Source: Ridgeia piscesae
Taxonomy: Eukaryota > Annelida > Polychaeta > Sabellida > Siboglinidae
Assembly (NCBI GenBank): GCA_025642075.2
Contig: JAODUO010000044.1
Location: 338,501 to 402,500 of the forward strand
Reading direction: 5' to 3'
Length of the DNA stretch: 64,000 bases
Numbering within the stretch: the first letter of the stretch is position 1; each line of letters begins with the position of its first letter. The notes beneath the pieces are model-generated. The model was given only the letters and a program-made list of their open reading frames with translations. It was not told the origin of the DNA and did not search any database. This document shows, in pieces, positions 1-11,383 of this stretch. Position numbers and translations under genes: made by a program.

Positions 1-880
1 TTCTGATAAAAATGACACCAGTGTGATTATTATTGTACCGTTTTTTACCAACGTCTGACATATAAACATCAGATTACAGCACATTTGAAGCGCATTGGGT
101 ATTCTGTGGCCTTGCGATAGTTTTCAGTGGCAATGATGCATGGCTAAAAAGTGGACACAACGTACGTGGAATAATTTAACGAGTCACTGTCGGCCACGCA
201 CGCATAGGACGGGACTTTTCTTTGATCTTGCTCAATTACTGGTGTGTGTGATACTCCGAATAACTGAATAACAGGGCATGGTACAATTACATGTCGAGAT
301 CGGCATACAATTTGTCGATCTCCCAGGCAATTTGACAATGACATTATTAACTTATAAAGGGTCTAGAAAATGTATTATGTGTGGTTCATGTAGTCATAAC
401 ACAGACACATTAGTTGCTGCTTTAAATTTTAAAGACAAAATCCAGAAAGGGTTATGCCCCAATGCCCACAAGTCAAAAACACATCCTTATTTAATAAATA
501 TTAGCTTGGATATGTTATTTTATAAGGATGTTATATGATGATCTTTTTGTATTGTAAATTTTATTTAAGTTTCCTTTTAATCGGTCAGGACAGTCATAAG
601 ATTGTGAGAGGGTTTGACAGCCGTATGTGTCCTCTCAGACCTGTCAGTTCTGTTGACAGCTCCTGTGTCCTATTACGCCTGTCGTGTATAATCACAGACA
701 TGTCATTATGTCTTTCTTTTCATATCGTATGTCTCTTTGGTTAACTTGAGAACTTTGTCTCCGTGAAGCCACACTACTCTGTAGTTTCTGCATCGGTGGT
801 AATTCTCATAACCACCATCAACCGGACCTGATTACAGTGAGCTGTGATCCCGCCATGTGTGTTCTAATTGTGCTGTAACT
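1..880. other. Unique non-coding sequence
   Basis: Ordinary AT-rich sequence without a convincing gene. Short open frames (up to 86 codons) lack recognisable domains and paired splice signals. If the candidate minus-strand first exon at 1581-1672 is real, this stretch would lie in its first intron or hold downstream exons, but none can be picked out by eye. Confidence 0.5.
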
Positions 881-899
881 TGTTTAGGGAAGTGCGCAA

Positions 900-1950
900 G
901 TTAAGTGGCACTCTGTGTAGTGCGCGGCTGCGTAGTGCGTGGCGCTGTCATTGATCTCGTCTGCGGCGGCGTCTTCAGTCTGGCATGCACTAGCATGCAC
1001 ACACATGCATACGTGCACACGTGCAATTTCCTGGAGTTCACAGGCAACCGGATCCGAGGTGCTAAGTCGTCACGACTACTTTATCAGTGATAGAACCCGA
1101 GGTTGATGTCATTACGTTGAGGTGCATCTAACTGACTGACTACGAGCGTTGACACCAGAGTGTGGCACCCATTGCCTTGGCATCGATACAGTGCCTGGCG
1201 TTCCTGGTATAACACGCACGAGGAATGCACAGACGGCGTCGCCCACCAGTGTAAGAGGACCAGCGGACTGCCCACCCAACTGAGGGACCAACAGCGGTTG
1301 CATAAGAACGCTGGCAGTGGCAGACGGCTGGCATGCTTCGCCACCCACCAACTCAGCTCTCGACTCGACTCGCGGCATGCACCACCTGGGGGGTGTCCGC
1401 GAACTAGCACCTTCCACAGGTGTATGGCGCACGAGCGAGCAGTCGCGGCTCACCGCCCCGTAGACAATGGTCACGGGCATCTAATTGTTCCCACTTAACG
1501 CGTGTCGGGAATAACGTGTGAGTGCTTGCGTGCGTACGTCCATCGGGGTGGACATAAGTAATTAATTAGCACCAGCCTACCTCACGGCGGCCGTAATGCC
1601 GGGATATTGATTGGATCTGCCCTCGTCCTGTTTCACAACGGAGTCGCCGCTGCTCTTGAAGCGCGCCGCCATCAAACGGCATGATTACGTCCGTGGGTGT
1701 GTTTGGACGGAGCTGTGCTCCACCCCACATCCTCATGTTTACCCACTGGGTCGTCAAGGTGTTGTTCTTCACCTCAGGTGGGTCAAAGGTCATCGGTCGT
1801 GGTGTTGTCACTTTTTTGCCATCGTCTCCCATCATTGAAACTACTGCGGACGCCGACGCCGCCGGCATCGGTGCCGCTTGATATATGTATTCTCCTTTGT
1901 TGTTGTCACTCACTTAACGTAAGTGTGGGAATGAATTACGGTTACTTGGT
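900..1950. promoter_or_regulatory. CpG-rich patch, candidate promoter region
   Basis: This kilobase is clearly richer in G, C and CpG than its flanks; CpGs cluster around 900-970, 1140-1530 and 1615-1870. Open frames of 95-122 codons overlap on both strands, which is what low stop density in GC-rich DNA produces, so they are not called genes. A YY1-like GCCGCCATC (minus strand GATGGCGGC) lies at 1665-1673, on the start codon of the candidate minus-strand exon. In many animals YY1 sites overlapping ATGGCGGC mark the 5' ends of housekeeping-type genes. A promoter or 5' UTR is therefore the favoured reading, with transcription running toward position 1. An unmethylated island or a decayed element are alternatives. 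Confidence 0.4.
1581..1672 (-). CDS. Candidate first coding exon, partial, unknown protein
   Basis: On the minus strand an ATG at 1672-1670 sits in GATGGCGGCGCGC, a YY1-like start context. It opens 30 codons starting MAARFKSSGD and continuing SVVKQDEGRSNQYPGITAAV. The frame is rich in charged and small residues with balanced codon use. An in-frame TAA lies about 12 bases before the ATG, so this ATG defines the start. The frame reaches TAG immediately after a possible donor, GTGAG|GTAGGC, with GT at 1580-1579; the exon would then be 92 bases ending in phase 2. A second donor, GCC|GTGAGG, would give 87 bases in phase 0. No signal peptide or membrane segment is visible and I do not recognise the family. 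The exon is in a CpG-rich patch and the rest of the gene would lie toward or beyond position 1. An overlapping frame (1566-1913 minus, 115 codons) is also open, but it begins at a GTG directly after a stop, so it is less likely. Confidence 0.4.
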
Positions 1951-1959
1951 TGCGTTCCG

Positions 1960-2393
1960 ATGCTGTCTGGCCTGGCCAGAATAGAGCTTGTGTCATGATT
2001 AAATGTAAAACTGGAGCTGTTTTGTTTTGATACTGTGTTCTCCGGTTGCCTGACTGAAATCAGCTGGCTACATATCAGACCTGTTACTTACCGTAAACAT
2101 TGTAATTGTAGCTGAGGCTGTAATGACAATATTGTGTATCTGAAGGCCTGGGTCATTAAACGCAGATGGTTTGCACCAGTATTTAATTCAAGTGATCAAG
2201 TTGACTGCGATATTTGCTAGAATAGTCTGGTGATTCAGTCTGTTATCATGGAATGAACATATCATTTTGTTGGAGAATAGCAATGAAGTATTTTCCAAGC
2301 TGCTGGTGGAAATGTTTATAACAAAAACAACATCTAAGTATGGAAAATATGGTCACTGAATAAAGCAACTATCAGTATATAAGATATATATAA
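1960..2393. other. Unique non-coding sequence
   Basis: AT-rich sequence between the CpG-rich patch and the GGTGT array. I see no exon-like frame and no repeat. Confidence 0.6.
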
Positions 2394-2491
2394 TGTGTGG
2401 TGTGGTGTGGTGTGGTGTGGTGTGGTGTGGTGTGGTGTGTGTGGTGTGGTGTGGTGTGGTGTGTGGTGTGGTGTGGTGTGGTGTGGGGTGT
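2394..2491. repeat. (GGTGT)n microsatellite
   Basis: About 98 bases of the pentamer GGTGT with two interruptions where one unit is shortened. The period of five keeps frames open and makes a spurious 60-codon histidine/threonine/proline frame on the minus strand. Confidence 0.97.
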
Positions 2492-2499
2492 CATTTATC

Positions 2500-4105
2500 T
2501 GAAAAGCTTTCTCCAAACATTACAATTCTATAGGGACATATACGTTTCAAAACGTGCTCCAAAGTGAGTTAATTTCTTCCGAGTCAAGTTCTCAGTTGGT
2601 GCCAGAAAGCATCCTACCAGTGTCACTAGCAATGGACACTCTCTCCTCACTCCAAGACGGTTTGCCTTCCACACCATCTTTTCCTTGGGAGTCGTCCCCC
2701 CTACTTATTTGGTTACAGGCAGGGATTGAAGGCTGGTCTTACAACTTGGGTGACTTTTGAATTGTGGGGTGTGATTTATAAAACAAATCAGACTTTCTTT
2801 ACCCCAGCACAGGTGGGAGACAAAAGCATGAACTCTGTCAACCCACCTCCATTTCCTTGTGATGGAAATACTTACTTAAAAAGTCATAAATATAAATTAA
2901 ATTAATTGGGGGCTCGTGTTGTGTTTTTATGTGAGAAAATATGTTTAGTGGGTCATTAATAATTATAAATGTATTTACAGAGAATCGTGTGGGTAAAAAG
3001 TCACGGCATGGAGATACCAAGATGGCAGAGAAATGCCTGCTCCATGGTCCCAAAATTCTGCAGCCCATGTCACATGATGCAGGTCATGTGACATGCCAAT
3101 GGGGGCAATATTTCGCTAACAAAGACTTGGCATACCGGTAGTTAAAATGTTTGAAAACGGAAAGTCAAGTTTGTTCAGAGAGAATGTTAAAAAATCTATA
3201 AATATACTTAGTGGACCAACTGTGACTGTATGGTGTTTGACCCCTTATTGGCTGCCATCACACTTAGCAGTAGTAACTAAAAACAAAAAAGAGGGAAAAC
3301 ATCCACTTACTCATCTTAGCTCCTTAGGGTGTCTGGGGGTCAGAGCCCCCTGGGAACCAGAAATAACAAGTAGACCAAAGAATAAAGTATTGCCTGTTAT
3401 GACATGCATAAGTCTGTCGCTTTCAATGTCATTATGCCAGCCAGGTGTGACATTCACATCCACATGTGTTATTTTAATAAATGTGAATATGTGTTAACCA
3501 TACTGTGTCACCAGGGAAATCATGCTTTTCCTAAACAAACCCACCCCACAAGGGTCTGTTGTTAACTGTAATTACAGAGGAGTGGCCGTTGATGTAAACA
3601 CAATAATTGGTTGTGTCCTCATAATGAGAGCTAGAGTGATAGAACAGACATCAAGTAATTGGTCAGCTTTTATTCAATGGGGACAATGGAAATGTCATGT
3701 GGGAAATTAGATTGTATTACCTGTGAGGTAAACGCCAATGCCCTATGGTGGTGATGGTTCTCGAGAAGCATGTGCTGTTATTGCGGAATTAAGCTGCCTG
3801 CAGCCTTAGATATTAAGTAAACATATTCGTATATCAGAACATTATATTCCATCTTGGGCAAACTGACATGAGCAATTTCAAGATTTATTGCATATATTCT
3901 CTTGACAATTCTAGTGTGATGTCAGCAATTATACGTTTTAGCAGAAATCTGTCGGATGTGTGCGATGCTATGAGTGTAGCTACATTATGCTATGTTAGGT
4001 ACAACACAATGGCTTATTTATCAATGGTCTTTCAACAGGTTTTTAGAGGGATTGTAACATGTTTTTTTAGTTGGCAGTGTCATATTTAAAAATATATATT
4101 TTCTT

Positions 4106-4110
<5 letters not shown>
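2500..4110. other. Unique non-coding sequence with chance ORFs
   Basis: No gene is supported. A plus-strand frame at 3147-3497 (116 codons, true ATG) and one at 2941-3141 containing CAAGATGGCAGAG near 3018 were examined. Neither shows a domain nor a convincing splice pair, and both lengths are within chance for this composition. Confidence 0.5.

Positions 4111-4111
<1 letters not shown>

Positions 4112-4177
<66 letters not shown>
4112..4177. repeat. (TA)n microsatellite
   Basis: Nearly pure TA dinucleotide run just outside the left arm of the foldback element at 4182-4566. It has no matching partner on the right side. Confidence 0.95.
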
Positions 4178-4181
4178 AATA

Positions 4182-4217
4182 TAATTTGGTAATAATAAAA
4201 ATATAGTAATTTAATAA

Positions 4218-4272
<55 letters not shown>

Positions 4273-4326
4273 CACTTATGTAACAGTAATTATGGATGAT
4301 TTTTAGTCTTTGATTTTTTTATTATG

Positions 4327-4387
<61 letters not shown>

Positions 4388-4468
4388 ATATATACATACA
4401 TATATACACCATCATTATACAAAACATTTGTTTTCAAAGAATGAAATCATCTAATAAATATAGTAAGT

Positions 4469-4529
<61 letters not shown>

Positions 4530-4566
4530 TTATTATAACTACGTATTTTTATTCATTACCAAATTG
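4182..4566. mobile_element. Foldback (MITE-like) element with three TA arrays
   Basis: The two halves are inverted copies around a centre near 4374. The left arm begins AATTTGGTAATAATAAAAAT (from about 4183) and runs into AATAAGTATATA. The reverse complement of 4523-4566 reads AATTTGGTAATGAATAAAAA and also runs into AATAAGTATATA. The inner halves match too: CCACTTATG, GATGATTT and TCTTTGA at about 4273-4315 pair with the reverse complement of about 4432-4470. Three TA arrays lie symmetrically: 4219-4266, 4471-4529 and a central one at about 4341-4395. No open frame or transposase is present, so any mobility would have depended on another element. Terminal inverted repeats of a known superfamily and a target-site duplication could not be defined by eye. 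Confidence 0.65.
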
Positions 4567-4569
4567 AGT

Positions 4570-5640
4570 ATTTAATTTTTTTTATTAATAAATGAAAGAT
4601 TGTAGAAATCACATATTTTGTTTATATATAAGTTAACAACCAGTATGTGATCAACAGACATACATTTAGCCAATGGAAATCGTAAAGCTGGCTTGTTTTA
4701 TTTATATTAAACCACTGCAAACTAAAAGCCATTGATCGAAATGCGTCCATGGGGCTTCCAGTATGGTCTGAGCTCTGTTGATGTTGGCAGGCTTTTTCAG
4801 GTCTTCACCTAAACATGCATGCAGCCTGGAATAGCATCATTGCGCATACAGCAAATGTAATTCATTTCCATGTATAACAGTCCCTGTGTTTTCAGGCAGC
4901 ATATGCCCCTTGTGAATTTTGTCATTTCCCGATATACGGCGATTATACACTATCGATTCCTATTTCGGTGATTCACTGGCGCGGTCACAGACCTAGGAAC
5001 TAGAAAAACGTACATATTTTACACTGGTATTTGGACAAAGTCCCACCGGATGCAATGCCTGCTTGAACTGAATCCCACCGGTTAAACTGCCTCAATGTGA
5101 AAACAGGACATAAATGCCACGACACTCTGCGTTTGTGTTCCATGCATGGTCTTCCAGACATTTGTGCATTATGCCGTCTGGTTCCAAGCAAGGCGTGTTT
5201 TATTCCAAAGAATTTTGGCACTGGATTTGTACTCGATTGATCCGTGTTTTTTCTGTCTTTACGTCTGGTTACAGGGATTCAGTTTTGGCGCCATCTGGTG
5301 TGTGTACACGTTTGTTCGATGCGTGCCCGTAATGCCCTGGAAAGTTTCCTGGTGTAGTGCATAATTTATTAACATTAGTAATTAATAATAGAAGAAAGTA
5401 CCAAATGACACGTTTTTTTCTGTAGTCAATGTCAATTCTGAAGTCATCAATCAAACTTTCTGAGTATCATTCATGTAATAGTATTAGGATAACGGAAAGG
5501 ATAAATTTCCGTGATATGCACCTACCCAGGGTATATTTAAAATTCCAAATTGAACTTGAAGTTTATACGACAGTTATTATGACATTGAGGAGAGTTAAAC
5601 ATGTGGGGAAGCCTGCGTGTGTGTATGCAAAAATGTGTGT
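4570..5640. other. Unique non-coding sequence
   Basis: No supported gene. Overlapping frames of 72-73 codons on both strands at 5000-5364 lack domains. The motif TCCCACCGG occurs twice close together (about 5040 and 5082) without forming an array. Confidence 0.5.
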
Positions 5641-5641
5641 G

Positions 5642-5651
5642 TATATATATA

Positions 5652-5692
<41 letters not shown>

Positions 5693-5712
5693 ATATATAT
5701 ATATATATATAT
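5642..5712. repeat. (TA)n microsatellite
   Basis: Interrupted TA run following a short TG stretch. It creates the tyrosine/isoleucine tail of a meaningless plus-strand frame. Confidence 0.95.
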
Positions 5713-5719
5713 GTGGAAA

Positions 5720-6440
5720 CTTAACCAGGAAGTTTAGAATAGAAACTGCTTGATAAAAAGTTCAACTGAGGTGTGAATCGAACAATTAAGTAGCCCTAAT
5801 ATCAGGCCTTGTATTTTCCCAGTCTGCGGCTCTCTGTGAAGTGGGGCCCGTTTGTCTGCAGGGCAGTTTTTATCCCCGGAATGCGACTCTACCACGTGGG
5901 CTCTACAGGATCTTCTTTCACTTGGAAGTAATCACTTAAAGAATTACCCCAATCATCAACCAGGACCAGGTTCTTACTATGGATAGCTTCTCAAAGGCTA
6001 CGCTGTCTTCGAAACCTTTGAATGTCTTCAGACGTCAGAGACGGTTGGGACATCTTACATCCCAGGAGGTCATGTTGTGAAACACCCACCCAGTCTACTG
6101 CTATTTTGGGTGTTGTTTATTTTTAGTTTTCTTTCCTGTTCATTTACGAAGACAAGTTTACATAATTCCCTCAGGTACGTTACGTGGGACGTTGTGCTAC
6201 ACGGGGCATATGTTGTTCTGTGACACTGAGATGTCAATCCTTAATGATGATCTTGTATATTAGAAGCTGTCAACACCTGTGGCATTAGCAACTGGGACAA
6301 TTTCACTGGTGTGTTGCAGAAATACTGTCCCATGTGATATAATGGGGGCATTTTTCTTTTGAACAAGCTCCTTAGATTTAAGAAACCTTTAGGAATCCTC
6401 TCTATTGATGAATATTCCGTACAAACTTATTATTTATTTG
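5720..6440. other. Unique non-coding sequence
   Basis: No open frame of interest on either strand and no obvious repeat. Confidence 0.6.
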
Positions 6441-6445
6441 ATACG

Positions 6446-6618
6446 GCCCACTGGACGTAGTGACCAATGGCCCCCTGGACATAGTGACCAATGGCCCCCT
6501 GGACGTAGTGACCAATGCCCCCTGGACGTAGTGACCAATGCCCCCTGGACGTAGTGAACAATGCCCCCTGGACGTAGTGACCAATGACCCCTGGACATAG
6601 TGACCAATGACCACCTGC
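6446..6618. repeat. 23/24-bp minisatellite, about 7 copies
   Basis: Tandem units of the type TGACCAATGCCCCCTGGACG followed by TAG. Variants carry an extra G (24 bp) or ACATAG in place of ACGTAG. The last unit decays into TGACCAATGACCACC. Minus-strand frames rich in GHYVQG are produced by the array and are not genes. Confidence 0.95.
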
Positions 6619-6619
6619 A

Positions 6620-7570
6620 CTAAACCTCCTAGAAGGCAAATAAAGAGAGGTAGAAACATTTCCAAACTATTTAATGTTAATAGATGGACGTAAACCCCAG
6701 TTCTCAGTACATGTGGTGCAATAACCACTAAACTGACATGTGGTTTAGTGTTTTCCCGGATACAGTCATGAAAACATAGAAAGCATTAGTTCATTAGTTG
6801 AATAATTAAATTAAACATAGTGCCGGTCGTTTTTTCCAGATGCTTGTCTGTGGTATTCCATTATGATGTCAATGAAATTGAACGTATAAAATATCCATTA
6901 GAAAATATGGTTCATAGAAGCACCATTTGTGGTTGCCTCGGTTACTGAAGTATTGTTGTTTCAAAACATGGCCCATTTTGTTCACCCCTATTTGGCGGTG
7001 TTTTTTAATAATAAATACCTTAAACCAATAGTCCGTATTCCTTGGTGTGTACTGTGAGAAGTAAGGTATCCCACGTGCAATTTGTCATAGATGCACTAAC
7101 TTTATAGAGATAGAAAACCATTCTACACACAAGAGTTGAAACACATTTTCATAAGAGGAGAGTACTTTCTTTGTGATGGTAAATGGAGAGCCACTGTAAT
7201 TCTCGGAAGTCGGCCATCCTAACAGAACGATGTTGTTCCCTATAGTTGACTCAGCCAGTTGTCACTTAATATGACCCATGAGTTTGCACTTGGCAAGGTT
7301 ATTTACAACAACATACCTCTAATCTTACACGCTCCTGGCCAGTCTGACGACACCAGCACTGTAACGTGACAATGATGACTATTCTAAGTAAGCATATGTG
7401 TTTACGTTGATGAATGTCAGGTGAAGACACTCAGCTTACTGTTACCAGGTAGCCACGTCATTAATTATATGTCTGCAGGCAATCATGTTAACATGTGTCA
7501 GTGCTTGATGTACCATACCGATTGAAATGGATTTTGTTGTCATGTTGAATACCTGTTGTCAGTCAGTCGT
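6620..7570. other. Unique non-coding sequence
   Basis: AT-rich sequence with no exon-like frame or array detected. Confidence 0.6.
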
Positions 7571-7572
7571 CA

Positions 7573-7686
7573 GTCCGTCCGTCCGTCCGTCCGTCCGTCC
7601 GTCCGTCCGTCCGTCCGTCCGTCCGTCCGTCCGTCCGTCCGTCGTCTCCGTCCGTCGTCGTCGTCCGTCCGTCCGTCCGTCCGTCC
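7573..7686. repeat. (GTCC)n microsatellite
   Basis: Tetranucleotide GTCC repeated for about 114 bases, interrupted near the middle by GTCGTCTCC and by GTC triplets. Because 12 bases is a whole number of codons, the array reads as a PSVR repeat inside a 150-codon plus-strand frame (7527-7979). That frame is an artefact of the array plus chance extension. Confidence 0.97.
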
Positions 7687-7689
7687 ACT

Positions 7690-8150
7690 ACAATGTCATA
7701 GCCTACCAATCTGTACAGGTTCTAGTTCATAACTTTCTTTTAGTGTGTGAAATATCACATAGAGCGGCAGCCATCTCAATATCGTTGACAATCAGTTCAT
7801 CCACCTTTGATGCAAGTGGCTTGATGCCAAGCACTGGGCAGTGGTTTATAACATATAATTATCAGTCTGCCAGCGTCTTCTCCCTGTTTCCTGGTAAAGT
7901 CTGCCCTCTCAAAACACTTATTAGCATCAGCTGTTTCCTCCAATGGATTACTGTAATTGAACTCATCTTGTCGCCATGATTCCAGAGAATTGGTCAATTA
8001 GACCCTATTACCACGACAGCTCATTCAGTGGTCAGTCTTCACATTCTGTATTGGTTCTGTGCAGTTACATCTGTTGACATTTGCTATTTCGTGGAACATA
8101 CTATTTGTACATGTCCAATGACCACAACACACTCACACAAACATACACAG
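7690..8150. other. Unique non-coding sequence
   Basis: Flanks the GTCC and CA arrays. No supported coding or structured element was seen. Confidence 0.55.
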
Positions 8151-8152
8151 AT

Positions 8153-8364
8153 TACACACACGCACACGCACACGCACACGCACACGCACACGCACATACA
8201 CAGTCAAACACACAACTCTATGCTCACACATACCTATGCACACATGCATGCACGTGCACGCACGCACGCACGCACGCACACACGCACACATACACAGTCA
8301 AACACACAACTGTATTCTCACACATACCTATGCACGCACGCATGCACGCACGCACACACGCACG

Positions 8365-8406
<42 letters not shown>
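8153..8406. repeat. Compound CA / CACG microsatellite with 94-bp duplication
   Basis: Mixed CACGCA, CACG and CA runs. Inside it a segment carrying CAGTCAAACACACAACT, then CTCACACATACCTATGCAC occurs twice, at 8201 and 8295. This gives a 94-bp tandem duplication of unique-plus-microsatellite sequence. The final 40 bases are nearly pure CA. Confidence 0.95.
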
Positions 8407-8407
<1 letters not shown>

Positions 8408-8409
8408 TA

Positions 8410-9720
8410 AAGTCAGCTTCTGAAAGTATTTATAAATAATGTTTGTTATGACATCAATGTGGTATGTTTTATCATATTAATGGCAGATATTCAAATCATA
8501 TTCAACTGACATACATCATTGCAACCATGGAATAATCACAGAAAATATATTACCACCAATTTATTACATTTGTCATATTATAAATTGTACAGGCCCTAAA
8601 CATGGTAAGACACGTAAACCAATAAAACATCTGTATATATTTTCTGTGTGTCTATCTGTGTTGAGGTACATGCAAGCATCCATGCGTGCTTGCATGTGTG
8701 GTAATGAGCGTGTTTGTGTATATGTGCATGCGAACATTTGCACCAGATTGTATGTGTATGAGACCATGAGTGCAACTGCAAATTTTAAAAGGACATTCTT
8801 AGACTGGTAACAAATTTATCACACCTGACTCAACCCGTGCATTTTACCAAATGAAAGTCTTACATAAAACAGAATGACGATCTAATTAAACTCATTAAAT
8901 TATAGAATAAACAACAATTGTGTTAATCAGGATATTAATGATGTTACAAACTGGTGGTAAATTTATGTTTATTGATCAATATTGAGCAGTATTTGAATGC
9001 TTCAAAATTCAAAAGCATACAATTGATAAAATTATCTTCTTAGAAAAGATAGCAAGGCCATATTTGAGTGACTGTTCCCAAAAAACGACATGTTAAAAAT
9101 AAAACTTGCAGAGGCCACTCTAACAGGAAAAGGACAAACTTAACCCCCTCCCCCCCACCACTAACAAGCAGCAACTACTAGAACAGATACTTTCGTTATA
9201 ATTACGGGGTACTACTGTTAGACATTGTGCCAATAATGACTCATGACAACCAGTCAGTTCATGTGACACCAATTAACAAATCATACATTGTTTCACATCT
9301 TGGCTGTTTTTCATGACAAAATGTGCTGTGCATTTGTCTTTCAAGTGTTGGAAAAACTGGCTATTTTATTTAGATAACAAGATCGATTTTTCTCAGGCAA
9401 TTTACATGTTGCACTGGTCAGCGAAATATTCAGACGGTAAAGAAAGCATTCTGATTATAAACATCTGCTACAACAGGCTTGTAGAGACTAGCGCTCTCTG
9501 AGCAGAAATACCTTTGATGTTGAATGGTTCCCACACCCCTAACTGCAATGAGGGACAGTCACACTACTTAGTGAGGAACTTCCAGCTAATAATTACATCC
9601 CAGATGATTCTGGACAAAGGAACAACCGTGTTTAAAAAGTCAGTTTCCTGGATATCTCAGCCAATGCAACAAATAAATGGGAACACATAAATACGTCCAT
9701 CACACATACATTCTACAGCA
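8410..9720. other. Unique non-coding sequence
   Basis: No supported gene. There is a short C-rich run near 9143-9160. Short frames at 8573-8781 (minus) derive from degenerate TGCATG/TGTG sequence. Confidence 0.55.
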
Positions 9721-9724
9721 CGCA

Positions 9725-9729
9725 TGCAT

Positions 9730-9764
<35 letters not shown>
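9725..9764. repeat. (GCAC)n microsatellite
   Basis: About 40 bases of CACG tetranucleotide, introduced by GCATGCATG. Confidence 0.95.
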
Positions 9765-9769
<5 letters not shown>

Positions 9770-10740
9770 ACAACATGTATATATTACACAAAGAGAATCT
9801 TTGCACATGGACAATTTATTCTAGAGATGTTTCATCTTCAAATTGTTTCTCTCCGAATTTTATACGCATGCATACAGCAGCAGCACATGCACATGCACAT
9901 GCATGCACACGCGCAATACCTTTCTGTTTTCTTCGTCCCCTGTTCTCACACATCTGTTCTATTCTTACCTCAACCGAAACAGTCCGGTGAGTAACTAACT
10001 GACACACCTACCATCTGTTTGACATCAGCCTCAACAGAAAGAATTTTCTCCTTCCCTGAATACTCAATTAACACAGAAAGTGTTTCCTGAATCATTAAAC
10101 AGTGAGCCTTAGCATCTTTTCATGGCATATAAATAATAGAAAAGCAAAACGAAGTTGGTAATTAAATGCATAAATGACAGGCCATAACCTCTGTCCTAAG
10201 CTTGCTGCATATATAAAATGTCTCTTGAATCAATAAATCTATATTGGAAACGGCTGGACGGCATAGTGCTACCACTGTTTTCAGGAGAGACAAGATGTTT
10301 AATTCATAATTATCTATATAATTTAGTTGTCATAATTAAGTTATGCAGTTTACATCCCGCACTGGGGAGGTATTGGTATGAAATGCTAATAGCATACAAC
10401 AGCTTGCTTCTTTGATAAAGCATGCGTTAATTGTGTTTTGTTTTTGTAATAATTATATTTGGAATGTCACATTCTGTAGTGATGAGATTCAAATGATGGC
10501 AGCTAAAGCAGGTGTCCCACTGTTGGGGGTTGTGTGTACAGAAAGTATACTACACTTATATATATAGACAGAGACTCATGCATTATTAACAGCTGACCCA
10601 GGAGACAAAGGAAAGGACAGGTTCCTATAATCACCTCTGTCATGCAGACTGACATCTCCCTTAGAGGAAACATCTGCCTGGAACGCCCCACCTACCCACC
10701 CACCCTCTCCACCCCCACAAAAACACAATATATGCATGCA
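9770..10740. other. Unique non-coding sequence
   Basis: No supported gene or array. A short CACATGCACATGCATGCACA run lies near 9883-9910. Confidence 0.55.
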
Positions 10741-10746
10741 TGCAGG

Positions 10747-10818
10747 CACCACACACACATGCACACTCACGCACGCACGCAGGCACGCAGGCACGCACGC
10801 ACGCACGCACGCACGCAC

Positions 10819-10865
<47 letters not shown>
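10747..10865. repeat. (ACGC)n-(AC)n compound microsatellite
   Basis: ACGC tetranucleotides with AGGC interruptions followed by about 45 bases of pure AC. Both strands read through as cysteine/valine or histidine/threonine frames that are artefacts. Confidence 0.96.
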
Positions 10866-10868
<3 letters not shown>

Positions 10869-10869
10869 T

Positions 10870-11380
10870 TCATTCATCAACAGAGTTAGTCAGAGATGTG
10901 GGAAATCAGTGAAGTCCCTTGGCAGGTGGGCCCTACCCTGGGGAGTTGTGGGTTCCCGGTCACTCTGTGGGATGCAGCTGTGTGTCTCTGTCAGCCTGTG
11001 AGAACAAGGGGGTGGGTGGTGATGATTTCCTACCCCTGGGGCAATTAGGTCTGTGTGTGGGAGGGGGTTGGGTGATTAGTATCCCAAATTGGGATTCACA
11101 GGTGCCATTTGCTGCAAGAGCCAGCTAGACAATTGCTGTATGAGTTCATGTTGCATTCACTGTGGACCACCAAAGGTTAGAACTATTTACAATGTAGCAA
11201 CTACATATTAAATAGTAATAGTAACAGTTTTGTAGCTGCTACATCCTGGTGAGTCCAAGTCCACAAGCCAAACCATCACTGGGCAATGAACCACTAAATG
11301 CTTACGATAGGAATGTGATTCCAAACAAATATGTATTGAGTTTTATTAAAAGGTGGCTATAATGGTACTCATCTCTCTAC
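10870..11380. other. Unique non-coding sequence
   Basis: Somewhat GC-rich from 10900 to 11110 with a few G runs, then AT-rich. No exon supported. Confidence 0.5.
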
Positions 11381-11383
11381 TCC

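Noticed and set aside
1112..1498. Overlapping ORFs of 108-122 codons on both strands
   Set aside because: GC-rich sequence has few stops; the frames contradict each other and none has a domain. A shorter frame at 1581-1672 with start and donor signals is preferred.
7527..7979. 150-codon plus-strand ORF with PSVR repeats
   Set aside because: The repeat part is the (GTCC)n microsatellite. The rest has no domain or splice support and lies within chance length.
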